64,000 nt of DNA, taken from assembly GCA_016208495.1 (NCBI GenBank), contig JACQXX010000056.1:1-64000 (forward strand), written 5' to 3'. Positions 9,297 to 17,959 of the stretch are shown piece by piece. Made by a program: the position numbers and the translations under genes. This stretch comes from Acidobacteriota bacterium (GTDB lineage Bacteria > Acidobacteriota > Blastocatellia > Chloracidobacteriales > Chloracidobacteriaceae). Each line of letters starts with the position of its first letter. The stretch's first letter is position 1. The notes under the pieces are model-generated. The model was not told the origin of the DNA. It was given only the letters and a program-made list of their open reading frames with translations, and did no database searches.

Positions 9297-10678
9297 AAAG
9301 ACTTCAGAATGTGCTTTGCAGCAACCAGTGCCTCCTCAAGTGAGTGAATCGTTCCCTCCAGTTGCTGCTCATACACCGCACTCACCACCTGCCCCACTCT
9401 TGGACCGGGTTTGATGCCCAGGCTCAACACGTGGCGTCCAAGCAAAAAAGGTGGCGGCGCTCCCTGCTCCAAATCCAACTGCTGAATTTTTTCCCGAAAC
9501 CATTCCTGCATGTGCGCGGTGTTGACCGGGGGCAGCCGCCCGAGTGAGTCAGCTTTTGCCACCCGATAGAGCAAATCCGGGTCAACCCGACGAACGAGAC
9601 GGCGAAAGGCGCCATCTGAAGTCGGTGGCTGTGCCAGGAAAAATTGACCGGGCCGTAAATGCTCACGCACCAGAGCTTTGACCTGTTCGCGAACCGGGTA
9701 GTGGTGAATCGTGAATACACCCAGTCGGTCCAGAAACGTTTCGGTGAGTGGAACGCCAGCGTCATCGTGACCAAAAGATCGGATTCGCCCATCAATAATT
9801 TCTGTGGTGGAAGGCTTGCCAAAATCGTGCGCCAGGACTCCCAGCATCACCGTGATCTGCTTTTCTTTCGGCAGATCGTCAATAAGCTGGGCTGCCTGAT
9901 CAAGACACATCAGCGTGTGAATCCAGACATCACCTTCCGGGTGAAATTCCGGTTCCTGCTGACATCCACGCAAGGCCGCTAACTCAGGAAAAAGTTGATC
10001 AACCACTCCGAGTTCATTCAGGGCGGCCATCCCAATCGAAGGCCGACGCGATTTCAGCAAGAGTTTTTCAAATTCCCCCCAAATTCGCTCGTGCGGCAGA
10101 TCAGTGAGTGAAATCGAGCGGCACAAAGCAACGGTGTCTGGATCAATTGCCAGTTCAAATCGAGCAGCAAATTGGGCACCGCGCAACACCCGGAGTGAGT
10201 CTTCAACAAATGTCTCCGGATCAACCACTCGCAAATACCGCTGTTTGATATCCTGTTGTCCATGTTGTGGATCAATGATTTCGCCCGTTAACGGGTCAAG
10301 CATCAAAGCGTTGATCGTAAAATCACGACGGCGGGTCGCCTCGTGAAAACTCATAAACGGGTCGCCTTCGATGGTGAACCCCCGATGGCCGACACCGGTT
10401 TTTGATTCCCGTCGCGGCAAACTCACATCAATTTCAGTTTCTGGATCAACCAGCGGACGAAATTTATAGACGGTGAACTGTTCGCCGACGGTGTTGACCC
10501 GGCCCATTTTTTTGAGCAATGACCGCAGGCTATCTCCAGGAATGCCATACACTTCGAGGTCATAGTCTTTTGATTCGCGCTCAAACAGTTGATCGCGCAC
10601 ATACCCGCCAACCAGAAAAGCTCGACCGTTGTGCTGTTGAATCGTGCGGCAAAAATCCAAAACCCAGGAATGGATCAT
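9269..10678 (-). CDS. cca: CCA-adding tRNA nucleotidyltransferase with HD domain
   Basis: It adds or repairs the CCA end of tRNAs, using CTP and ATP without a nucleic acid template. The class II head domain shows FLVGGYVRDQLF, then the catalytic DYDLEV (two Asp), and RRDFTINALM. After the neck region (VEDSLRVLRGAQFAARF) there is an HD phosphohydrolase domain with LAHDFGKPSTT, which can remove 2',3'-cyclic phosphates in some members. I chose the ATG at 10678, giving 469 residues, because it directly precedes the conserved head; ATGs at 10741 or farther upstream are possible. The C-terminal LECGGLTPL is read out of an inverted repeat. It is divergent from tadA. Confidence 0.88.
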   Translation of the reverse strand: MIHSWVLDFCRTIQQHNGRAFLVGGYVRDQLFERESKDYDLEVYGIPGDSLRSLLKKMGRVNTVGEQFTVYKFRPLVDPETEIDVSLPRRESKTGVGHRGFTIEGDPFMSFHEATRRRDFTINALMLDPLTGEIIDPQHGQQDIKQRYLRVVDPETFVEDSLRVLRGAQFAARFELAIDPDTVALCRSISLTDLPHERIWGEFEKLLLKSRRPSIGMAALNELGVVDQLFPELAALRGCQQEPEFHPEGDVWIHTLMCLDQAAQLIDDLPKEKQITVMLGVLAHDFGKPSTTEIIDGRIRSFGHDDAGVPLTETFLDRLGVFTIHHYPVREQVKALVREHLRPGQFFLAQPPTSDGAFRRLVRRVDPDLLYRVAKADSLGRLPPVNTAHMQEWFREKIQQLDLEQGAPPPFLLGRHVLSLGIKPGPRVGQVVSAVYEQQLEGTIHSLEEALVAAKHILKSLECGGLTPL

Positions 10679-10834
10679 GTTCGTCTTCAAGTCCTTCCAA
10701 AAATTGCTGTCTTGACAGTTTTCACGATTGACTTGTACCATAGCCGTTCGTCTTTTTTTCAAGGCTTTGGGAACGAAACACACACTTCACGCGATTTTTT
10801 CCCACAAGCAATCACGGTCACAATTCATTTCATT

Positions 10835-11338
10835 ATGATTGAAACCCCATCTGACGCTTTCTGGATGGAAGTTGCTTTGCAAGAAGCCCAGGCAAGTGCC
10901 GAACAAGACGAAGTCCCGGTTGGTGCAGTTCTTGTATTTGACAATCAGCTTATTGCCCGGAGCGGCAACCGCACGTTGCGTGATCAAGACCCAACGGCGC
11001 ATGCCGAAATCGTTACACTCCGAACAGCAGCGCAGGTGCTTGGGAACCATCGGTTGCTCGACACTACGCTCTATGTCACGCTTGAACCCTGTGCCATGTG
11101 CGCCGGAGCGCTCATCCAGGCACGAGTCAAACGACTGGTTTATGGCGCCAGTGACCTGAAGGCTGGGGCGGTGGATTCGCATTTTGGAATTTGCTCGACC
11201 GCATTTCTCAACCATCGGTTGGAAATCACCAGCGGCATGTTGGGGGATGAATGCAGTCAGGTCTTGCAGGCATTTTTTCGAACCAAACGGCAGACCAAAC
11301 AAGCTGAACGAACTTTGGTGAGGTGCGAGAGTGGTTGA
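10835..11338 (+). CDS. tadA: tRNA-specific adenosine deaminase
   Basis: This 167-residue zinc deaminase converts adenosine to inosine at the wobble position of tRNA-Arg(ACG). The zinc site is clear: AHAEIVTL supplies the His and catalytic Glu, and LEPCAMCAGAL the two Cys. The N-terminal AFWMEVALQEAQASAEQDEVPVGAVLV and the C-terminal HFGICSTAFLNHRLEIT segments are typical. The ATG at 10835 gives the normal family length; an upstream extension of the frame is not conserved. The last 22 bases, including the stop codon, lie inside the following tRNA-Ser gene, so the C-terminal residues (TLVRCESG) are encoded by tRNA sequence. Confidence 0.93.
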   Translation: MIETPSDAFWMEVALQEAQASAEQDEVPVGAVLVFDNQLIARSGNRTLRDQDPTAHAEIVTLRTAAQVLGNHRLLDTTLYVTLEPCAMCAGALIQARVKRLVYGASDLKAGAVDSHFGICSTAFLNHRLEITSGMLGDECSQVLQAFFRTKRQTKQAERTLVRCESG

Positions 11339-11406
11339 ATCGGTCGGTCTCGAAAACCGAAGTACGGGAAACCGTACCGTGGGTTCGAATCCCACCCTCA
11401 CCGCCA
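11317..11406 (+). tRNA. tRNA-Ser (anticodon CGA), CCA encoded
   Basis: The acceptor stem GGTGAGG pairs with CCTCACC, followed by discriminator G and an encoded CCA. The anticodon loop CTCGAAA lies between CGGT and ACCG and gives CGA. There is a long variable arm (GTACGGGAAACCGTAC) as required for tRNA-Ser, and the T arm is GTGGG-TTCGAAT-CCCAC. The 5' end overlaps the 3' end of tadA by 22 bases. Confidence 0.95.
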
Positions 11407-11410
11407 GACA

Positions 11411-11528
11411 AATGAAGAATTAAGAATTAAGAATTAAAAAACCCTGATGCCAAAAATCGAGGCAAACTATAGGTTTTCAACCTTTAGAAATTCTTAATTC
11501 TTAATTCTTAATTCTTAATTCTTAATTC
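11411..11528. repeat. Inverted AAGAATT/AATTCTT heptamer arrays
   Basis: Three to four copies of AAGAATT (11415-11440) precede a core of about 50 bp containing GGTTTTCAACCTTTAG. Five copies of the inverse, AATTCTT (11489-11527), follow. This is the array-core-inverted-array layout, set between the two tRNA-Ser genes. Confidence 0.85.
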
Positions 11529-11532
11529 CCCT

Positions 11533-11619
11533 GGAGGGGTGACCGAGTGGCTGAAGGTGCAGCATTGGAAATGCTGTGTACTGGAAACGGTACCGTGGGT
11601 TCGAATCCCACCTCCTCCG
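11533..11619 (+). tRNA. tRNA-Ser (anticodon GGA), CCA not encoded
   Basis: The acceptor GGAGGGG pairs with CTCCTCC with one G-U pair. The anticodon stem-loop CAGCA-TTGGAAA-TGCTG gives anticodon GGA. The long variable arm (TACTGGAAACGGTA) and the T arm GTGGG-TTCGAAT-CCCAC are present. The 3' sequence after the discriminator G is TCT, so CCA must be added by the Cca enzyme encoded nearby. Confidence 0.95.
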
Positions 11620-11663
11620 TCTGAGCCAGGAAGCCAGTGAGCTTTCCTGGCTCTCACACTTTT

Positions 11664-12097
11664 GGTACAGGTTGGGTGATCGCCGTCCGTCGCAAGATGG
11701 AGGGAGGAAAGTCCGAACACTGTAGGGCAGCGAGCTGGCTAACGGCCAGGCATTGGTTGGCGTCAGCCAGCCGGTGACGACAAGTGCAACAGAAAACAGA
11801 CAGCCCGAAACCTACCCCTCCCTCGGGAGGCATGGTGGGCGATGGTGAAACGGTGGGGTAAAGGCCCACCAGCAGGTCTGGTAACAGATCTGGCTAGGTA
11901 AACTCCTCGCAGTGCAAGACTAAATAGGGAAGCGTTTGAGGGTTGCCCGTCCGAGTTTCGCCGGTGTTCTTTGGAACACTGTGTGGACACAGCTTCCGGG
12001 TAAGTCGCTTGAGCCGTCGAGTAATTGCCGGCCTAGATGAATGATCACCAGTCACCTTTTCCTGGTGACCACAGAATTCGGCTTATAGACCTGTACC
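11664..12097 (+). ncRNA. rnpB: RNase P RNA, bacterial type A
   Basis: This is the catalytic RNA that removes tRNA 5' leaders. The outer P1 stem is GGTACAGGTT at the start and GACCTGTACC at the end. Conserved blocks appear in the correct order: GGAGGAAAGTCCG, GACAAGTGCAACAGAAA, GGTGAAACGGTGGGGTAAAG with CCCACCAGCAG, GGCTAGGTAAACTCC, AGATGAATGATCACC, and ACAGAATTCGGCTTATAGACC. Size is about 434 nt, normal for type A. It follows the two tRNA-Ser genes and is followed by a strong terminator. Confidence 0.95.
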
Positions 12098-12101
12098 AAT
12101 C

Positions 12102-12145
12102 AAAATCCCCTGCCCGGTTGCAAAACCGGCAGGGGATTTTCTTTT
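12102..12145 (+). terminator. Rho-independent terminator after rnpB
   Basis: AAAATCCCCTGCCCGGTT, a GCAA loop and AACCGGCAGGGGATTTT form a long hairpin with one bulged C, followed by CTTTT. It lies 5 bases after the RNase P RNA end. Confidence 0.9.
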
Positions 12146-12605
12146 GGGGCTGAAGATTTCGGGCTGAAGACTTCGGGCTCAGGGTTTTGAACCCGTTTTC
12201 TTCCGCCCCGAGCTTGCGAGTCTTCAGCCCTAAGCCCCGAGCCCTAAAACCAGGGCTGAAGATTTCGGGCTCAGGGTTTTGAACCCGTTTTCTTCCGCCC
12301 CGAGCTTGCGAGTCTTCAGCCCTAAGCCCCAAGCCCTAAACCAGGGCTGAAGACACTGGGCTGAAGAAGTTGGGTGTGATACTTTCTCAAACCGGACTTC
12401 TTCAGCCCTAAGCCCGAAGCCTTCAGCCCCAAGCCCAATGACTTCAGCCCTGAGCCCGAAATCTTCAGCCCGAAGTCTTCAGCCCGAAATCTTCAGCCCG
12501 AAATCTTCAGCCCGAAGTCTTCAGCCCGAAATCTTCAGCCCGAAGTCTTCAGCCCGAAGTCTTCAGCCCGATATTCTTCAGCCCGAAGTCTTCACCCTGA
12601 CCCCT
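12145..12605. repeat. Large TTCAGCCC repeat block with 14-bp tandem array
   Basis: Two near-identical units of about 100 bp (12145-12250 and 12250-12350) contain TTCGGGCTCAGGGTTTTGAACCCG and TTCCGCCCCGAGCTTGCGAG in pieces. From about 12440 to 12600 a 14-bp unit, TTCAGCCCGAAATC or TTCAGCCCGAAGTC, is repeated about ten times. The 14-bp period is twice the 7 bp seen in other arrays. The array stays open in the frame of the downstream Ppx/GppA gene. Confidence 0.9.
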
Positions 12606-12623
12606 GAACTCGAAGAGGCATTT

Positions 12624-14309
12624 GTGATCGAATCAACGTCATCTCCTGTCAATCGCCGGATCGCGGCCATTGATATCGGCTCGAACTCAATCCACCTGAT
12701 CATTGCTGAAATTCGCCCAGGTCAGCACCTGCATATTATTGATCGGGAAAAGGAAATGGTCCGATTGGCAGCCGGTACGCTCCAAACTCATCATCTTTCA
12801 ACCCGGCGGATGAATACAGCAATCAGAGTCCTTCAACGATTTGCCGAACTGGCCAATGCCCATCAGGCGCATCCGATTCTGGTCACGGCTACCAGCGCCG
12901 TCCGCGAAGCCTGGAACCGCGAAGACTTTCTCAACCGGGTCAAAAAGGAAACCGGCCTTGAGATTGAAATCATTCCTGGAGTCGAAGAAGCCCGCTTGAT
13001 TTCACTGGCTGTCAGTGAAGTGACTGATTTCCATCAAAAACGGGGATTGATCATTGATATTGGCGGCGGGAGCACCGAGTTCATTCTGACACGAGGCAAA
13101 GAGCCGGAACTGTTATTGTCGGTGAAACTGGGGGCGGTTCGGCTTCAGGAACAATTTTTTGCCGCCGCCAAATCAGGACCTCCGACCCGCGAAGCCATTC
13201 AGGCCACAATCACGCATATTCGCAGCAGTCTGGCGCGAACCGTTCGTGAAATCAAACAGGCTGGCGGGTATTCGTTTGTGATCGGGACATCCGGCACCAT
13301 TTTGGCTCTCGCCAGTGCGGCAGCTCAAACCCAATCTGACCGCATTGAAGATCGGTCAGCGGATTACACACCTTTTAGCCTCAATTTAACGCTGGCCGGG
13401 TTGGACATCGTCAATAAACAACTTCAAAAAACAACCCTCAAAGAACGTCACCGAATGCCCGGCCTTGATAGCCGTCGAGCTGACATCATTATTGCCGGTG
13501 GAATTTTGCTGGAAACAATCCTGAAAGAACTTGGGGCGAAAGAACTCACAACCTGTGACTGGTCGCTCAGGGAAGGGATCATCCTCAATTCCCTGCGTGA
13601 AAATGAGCCGCATGTCCTCGAAGCCCAATCCCAGCGTGACACAACATCAGCGCAGCTCTCCCTGTTTCGGCTCCAAAACCAGGACAGTGTACGCGCCCGG
13701 AGCGTTCTTTCGGTCGCCAGACGGTATGAATTCGAAGAACGCCACTCACACCATACCGCCTTCCTGGCCCGGCGACTCTTTGACGAGACCCAATCGTTGC
13801 ACAAACTGGGCTATATCGAACGGGAATGGCTTGAATATGCGGCGATCTTACACGACATCGGCTATCACATTGCTCACAACAGCCACCATAAACACGCCAT
13901 GTACCTGATTCGGCATGCCGAACTCCCAGGATTTCATAGCCACGAAGTCGCTATACTGGCCAACATCGCACGTTATCACCGTGGATCAACCCCGAAGTCC
14001 AAACACCTTGAATTTATGGCTCTGACGCCATTTCAGCGCGAAGTGGTCCGCAAGCTTTCAGCCATCCTGAGAATTGCCGATGGGCTTGATCGCCGACATT
14101 TGGGGGTGGTCTCAGATGTAAAGGTAAAAATTCAGGGGAAAAAGCTTCAAATTGATGCGCTGGCCTCAACCACCTGCGACATCGAAACCTGGTGTGCCGA
14201 ACGCAATGCCTCGATGTTTGAATCAGTCTTTGATGTTTCACTCAAAGTTCGAGGACCACAGGAAAAGACACTGGCCAACGAAGTTCAAAAAATGGCAATT
14301 CGAATTTGA
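12624..14309 (+). CDS. ppx: Ppx/GppA family phosphatase with C-terminal HD domain
   Basis: This is a 561-residue exopolyphosphatase/guanosine pentaphosphatase. The N-terminal ASKHA domain shows IAAIDIGSNSIHLIIAEI, VTATSAVREAWNREDFL, the E-containing EEARLISLAV, and IIDIGGGSTEFI. The C-terminal region carries an HD domain (RHSHHTAFLARRLFDE, then AAILHDIGYHIAHNSHHKHAMYLI). Such enzymes degrade polyphosphate or convert pppGpp to ppGpp; which one applies here cannot be told. The frame is open for 62 more codons upstream, but those are the 14-bp repeat translated (PKSSARSLQPEIFS). I therefore take the GTG at 12624 as start, although no good ribosome site is visible. The gene ends next to the replication origin. 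Confidence 0.85.
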   Translation: MIESTSSPVNRRIAAIDIGSNSIHLIIAEIRPGQHLHIIDREKEMVRLAAGTLQTHHLSTRRMNTAIRVLQRFAELANAHQAHPILVTATSAVREAWNREDFLNRVKKETGLEIEIIPGVEEARLISLAVSEVTDFHQKRGLIIDIGGGSTEFILTRGKEPELLLSVKLGAVRLQEQFFAAAKSGPPTREAIQATITHIRSSLARTVREIKQAGGYSFVIGTSGTILALASAAAQTQSDRIEDRSADYTPFSLNLTLAGLDIVNKQLQKTTLKERHRMPGLDSRRADIIIAGGILLETILKELGAKELTTCDWSLREGIILNSLRENEPHVLEAQSQRDTTSAQLSLFRLQNQDSVRARSVLSVARRYEFEERHSHHTAFLARRLFDETQSLHKLGYIEREWLEYAAILHDIGYHIAHNSHHKHAMYLIRHAELPGFHSHEVAILANIARYHRGSTPKSKHLEFMALTPFQREVVRKLSAILRIADGLDRRHLGVVSDVKVKIQGKKLQIDALASTTCDIETWCAERNASMFESVFDVSLKVRGPQEKTLANEVQKMAIRI

Positions 14310-14373
14310 GGTTTTTGCGTTGAAACGGGATTTTTTTGACTTTTGAAATTTTTCTGGATGACCGATGCCGGCA

Positions 14374-14730
14374 AGTGCTTACTACTATACTTACTATAAA
14401 TACATTTTATATATAAATCCCTAGTAGTAGTAGTAGGGCCTGTGGAAAAAAAGGAAAACTCGGGGATGTTCTTTATTCAGAACAATTAAGTGATGTTCAA
14501 CCTGTGGAAAAACCTGTGGAAAAAATGTGGAAAACTCCCCGACCCTGTGGAAAACTTTTTTGACCCCAAAAAGTTTTCCACAGGTTTGATGAGTTTTCCA
14601 CAGATTTTCCGAGTTTTCCACAGGGTGTTTTGAGAGTGCCTGTGGAAAAAAATAGAAGTTATTGAAAACAAATATGATAAGTACTACCTGCCTGTGGAAA
14701 AACCTGTGGAAAACTCCTGTTTTTCACAGG
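14374..14730. other. oriC: Replication origin (oriC): AT-rich segment, TAG triplets and 11 DnaA boxes
   Basis: This lies between the ends of ppx and dnaA. An AT-rich stretch (14374-14420) is followed by five TAG triplets (14422-14436), GGCC, and then a box. Exact boxes TGTGGAAAA start at 14441, 14503, 14515, 14526, 14546, 14641, 14693 and 14705; the inverse TTTTCCACA starts at 14574, 14594 and 14614. TTTTTCACA at 14720 is a near match. Every box carries A where the E. coli consensus (TGTGGATAA) has T. The layout of AT-rich DNA, triplets, GC step and box resembles the basal unwinding system described in Bacillus (DnaA-trio). Confidence 0.85.
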
Positions 14731-14883
14731 TTTTTGATCGTTTGAGAGTGGCCTGATTTTTCACTATTCGTTGTGTTTTAAAATTCGCTACTGTTTTGTA
14801 CGGAGATATATTATGCCTGGGAACCTGTAACGTCTTCAGTCAGAAGACTTTAGCGCATGACGGGCAGTGTCCAGGTTGGGATC

Positions 14884-16278
14884 CTATTTCAGCGTACTGA
14901 TCAGGCTGTTGATGAGCCGGTGGAAATCGCCCTGGGAATGATAGAGCTGGCCGATTTTTTCAATGCTGTGCAAAACAGTGGTGTGGTGCTTGTTGCCAAA
15001 TTCGCGGCCAATTTCGGGCAGGCTGCGGGAGGTAAGCTGCTTACATAAATACATGGCAACCTGACGTGGAATCGCAATATTGCGCGAATTGTTCTTGAGT
15101 TTGAGATCTCCTGGCCGCAATCCATAATGGTCAGCCACAACGCGCTGAATCATTTCAACCGTGATGATGCGTTCGTCTTCCTCAATATTGAGGACTTGTT
15201 TGCAGAGTTCGATATCAATCGGGCGGCGGTTGAGCGAGGCATAGGCCACGAGTCGAATGAGTGAACCTTCCAGTTCGCGGATGTTGGATTTGATCTTTCC
15301 AGCCACAAACAGTGCCACATTATCTGAGAGGTCTACGCGTTCGATCTCGGCTTTTCGTTTGAGGATCGCGACTTTGGTTTCCAGATCCGGCGGTTGCAGG
15401 TCTGCAATCAGCCCCCATTCAAACCGGGAGTGAAGCCGTTCTTCGAGCGTTGGAATTTCACGCGGCGGGCAATCACTGGAGATGACAATTTGCTTTTGCG
15501 CATCATAGAGCGCGTTGAAGGTATGGAAAAACTCTTCCTGGGTCCGCTCTTTTCCTGCAATAAACTGAATATCATCAATCATTAAGACATCAATTCCTCG
15601 GTATTTTTCTCGGAACATCTGGGCCCGGTCATACCGAATGGCGTTGATGAGCTCATTCATAAATTTCTCTGACGAGATATAAGCCAGTCGCAACTGGTTG
15701 TTGCGTTCCCGAACCGCCTGCCCAATGGCATGCATTAAATGGGTTTTGCCCAGTCCCACGCCTCCATAGACAAAAAGTGGGTTGTAGGTTCGAGATGGGG
15801 CATCCGCCACCGCCATTGCCGCCGCATGGGCAAACTGGTTGCACGAGCCGACCACAAACGTTTCAAACGTGTATTTTGGATTGAGTGGCAATTCGGTCGG
15901 TTCCAAATCCAGATACCGGGTGTTGGTATTGGAATCGGTTGGTTCTGTCGGGTAGATTGAACGTGAGCCATTCGCTGATGAGCGGTAAATATCTGGAACA
16001 ACTGAAGTTTGGGGGCTGGCAGTTGCTTCGGCTGCGAGTTCGGTAATGACCAGTGCTGGTGCCAAATGCGAAACCCCGATAGCCACCAGCGACTCTTCCA
16101 GAATCTCGCTGTAGTTTTCTTCAATCCAGTTTCGAAATAACTCATTTGGAACGCCGATGTTGTATTCCGCATCGGTGATCGAATGGAACGTCAAAGGTTT
16201 AAACCAGGTATTGAAGCTTTCGTGGTTAATCCGCTTTTCGAGTTCTAACAAAAAAGCTTCCCATTGAGTTTTATCCAT
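14884..16278 (-). CDS. dnaA: Chromosomal replication initiator DnaA
   Basis: This 464-residue initiator binds DnaA boxes and unwinds oriC. Domain I is present ([24 protein letters not shown]), followed by a variable linker. The AAA+ domain has [18 protein letters not shown] (Walker A), [14 protein letters not shown] (Walker B) and [17 protein letters not shown]. The C-terminal helix-turn-helix ends in [15 protein letters not shown], where most DnaA proteins read GRDHTTVLHA; the usual Asp is His. The ATG at 16278 is preferred over an upstream TTG. Three DnaA boxes about 75-100 bp upstream suggest autoregulation. It is not followed by dnaN; the next feature downstream is oriC. Confidence 0.96.
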   Translation of the reverse strand: MDKTQWEAFLLELEKRINHESFNTWFKPLTFHSITDAEYNIGVPNELFRNWIEENYSEILEESLVAIGVSHLAPALVITELAAEATASPQTSVVPDIYRSSANGSRSIYPTEPTDSNTNTRYLDLEPTELPLNPKYTFETFVVGSCNQFAHAAAMAVADAPSRTYNPLFVYGGVGLGKTHLMHAIGQAVRERNNQLRLAYISSEKFMNELINAIRYDRAQMFREKYRGIDVLMIDDIQFIAGKERTQEEFFHTFNALYDAQKQIVISSDCPPREIPTLEERLHSRFEWGLIADLQPPDLETKVAILKRKAEIERVDLSDNVALFVAGKIKSNIRELEGSLIRLVAYASLNRRPIDIELCKQVLNIEEDERIITVEMIQRVVADHYGLRPGDLKLKNNSRNIAIPRQVAMYLCKQLTSRSLPEIGREFGNKHHTTVLHSIEKIGQLYHSQGDFHRLINSLISTLK

Positions 16279-16349
16279 ACTGCAACTCTTCAACCAAGTC
16301 TGAAATATTTGAGGGTTAAATGGCTTGTTTCAAAAGTGAAAAAGGAACT

Positions 16350-16380
16350 TTTTCCACAGGTTTTCCACAGGTTTTCCACA
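16350..16380. promoter_or_regulatory. Three DnaA boxes upstream of dnaA
   Basis: TTTTCCACA occurs at 16350, 16361 and 16372, spaced exactly 11 bp, so all lie on one face of the helix. The position upstream of dnaA fits autoregulation and a second origin sub-region. The rest of the gap 16279-16805 shows no gene or element I can recognise. Confidence 0.85.
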
Positions 16381-16805
16381 GGGCAAAATGAGGGCGTTTG
16401 AGACTTAAAGGAAAACTGTAAGTTATTACCTTACACTGACTTAGCTTGAAAAAAAGTTCTTTTGAGCAATTGCCAGACTAGCATACTGAAGGGGGGAGCA
16501 CAAGAAGAAATCCACAGGCTTTTTCTAAGCGCTTGCGTTGCTTTGGGAAAGTCCTGATACCCTAAAATCAGGGTCTTGGGCCGTTGGTCGTTTTGCCCTT
16601 CACGTTTTCCAAAATACCTTGAACCCAAGACCTTTTTCGTAACTGCCAAATAGACAACGCCATAAAGCTCTGTAAGAATCCGACATGAGGTTGGGGACAG
16701 ACCAGCTTCCCACATTGGTTGGAACTTTCCCCGGGGTTGGATTCATTTCTGCAAATCAACACTTTTTCATTGACTGGTTTTTCTGTGTGGAGGTATGTGC
16801 TTTTT

Positions 16806-17852
16806 ATGTCATCCCATTGCATTGGTTCACATCGCCTGACTGCCTGGCTGATTTCGATTATCCTTTTGATTCCATTTGGGTTGGTTGAATATTTTGTCGT
16901 TCCGACGGCTGTTTTTGCCCAGTCGGCTGGGCAAAAAGAAGAACGCCCGACCAAACCGGCATTGAAAAAAAGCCCTGGGGCACAGTCCGATGACGATGGG
17001 ATTGTGATTAAGTCAGACCTGGTGTTGCTGGATGTGGCTGTCTTTGACAAGGACAATCATTTTGTGGGCGATCTTACCAAAGACAATTTTCAGGTGTATG
17101 AAGACCAGGTTCAACAAACCATTGAAAGCTGCACGCGTGAAGAAGCCCCAGTCAGCCTTGGATTTGCAATTGATACCAGTGGTTCTATGCGTGCCAAGCT
17201 CCAAACCGTGGTCAAGGCCGCGCTCTATATGACCAGGTCGGCCAAAAAAGGCGATGAGTTTTTTGTCGTGGATTTTAAGGAGAAAGCCGAACTGGTTGAA
17301 GAGTTTACCACCCGCATCGGAGACATCCAGGATGCACTCGACAACCTGATTGCCAATAGCGGAACGGCGATGCTTGATGCGCTGGCGGTCTCAGCCGAAT
17401 ATGCCCACAAGGAGGGGAAAAACCGCCGCAAAGCGGTCATTGTGATGTCGGATGGCGATGACCGTGACAGCTTTTACAAGACCAAAGACCTGATTCAGTT
17501 GTTGCATGAGTATGATGTCCAGGTCTATATCGTCGGGTTTCCGGATGAATTACCTGATTCGGGAGGGATTTTTCGAAAATCACAACGTGAGAAGGCTGTA
17601 GAGCTGATTTCCAGTCTGGCCAATGAAACAGGTGGCCGGGCGTTCTTCCCGCAGTCTCTGGCCGAATTAGACGAAATAGCGCGGCAAATCAACACCGACC
17701 TGCGAACCCAATACACGCTGAGTTACACTCCGACCAATGACAAAGCTGACGGCACCTATCGCAAGATCAGTGTCAAAGCCATTGATCCAAAACGCAAATT
17801 GGCGGTGCGAACCCGAGCTGGTTACACCGCAGCCAGGGAAGATCGGCGATAA
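16806..17852 (+). CDS. Secreted VWFA domain protein, acidobacterial type
   Basis: This protein of about 348 residues has an N-terminal hydrophobic segment ending near VFAQSAG (signal peptide or anchor). A beta-rich domain follows (VLLDVAVFDKDNHFVGDLTKDNFQVYEDQVQQTI), then a von Willebrand A domain. The metal site (MIDAS) is visible as DTSGSM, with GTAMLDAL and VIVMSDGDDRDS. The C-terminal TDLRTQYTLSYTPTNDKADGTYRKI is the hallmark of the VWFA-related family expanded in acidobacteria. Binding partner unknown; a cell-envelope adhesion or sensing role is inference. The start is chosen at 16806, 12 bases after GGAGG; other in-frame starts lie upstream. It sits between two DnaA box clusters. Confidence 0.85.
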   Translation: MSSHCIGSHRLTAWLISIILLIPFGLVEYFVVPTAVFAQSAGQKEERPTKPALKKSPGAQSDDDGIVIKSDLVLLDVAVFDKDNHFVGDLTKDNFQVYEDQVQQTIESCTREEAPVSLGFAIDTSGSMRAKLQTVVKAALYMTRSAKKGDEFFVVDFKEKAELVEEFTTRIGDIQDALDNLIANSGTAMLDALAVSAEYAHKEGKNRRKAVIVMSDGDDRDSFYKTKDLIQLLHEYDVQVYIVGFPDELPDSGGIFRKSQREKAVELISSLANETGGRAFFPQSLAELDEIARQINTDLRTQYTLSYTPTNDKADGTYRKISVKAIDPKRKLAVRTRAGYTAAREDRR

Positions 17853-17935
17853 ATGAAGAATGAAGAATGAAGAATTGAGAAGCAGTAACCTCTTATTTTC
17901 TACATTCTACATTCTACATTCTACATTCTACCGCC
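17851..17935. repeat. Heptamer arrays AATGAAG and CTACATT
   Basis: Three copies of ATGAAGA start at the VWFA stop codon. After about 25 bp, four copies of CTACATT (17900-17930) follow. Both units have a 7-bp period. The two arrays are not exact inverses, unlike most others. Confidence 0.8.
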
Positions 17936-17959
17936 CTGTGCAAAAAAACTTTCAGTGGC

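Noticed and set aside
16568-17056. Minus-strand open frame overlapping the VWFA gene
   Set aside because: No domain, no ribosome site, and half of it is antisense to a well-supported gene.
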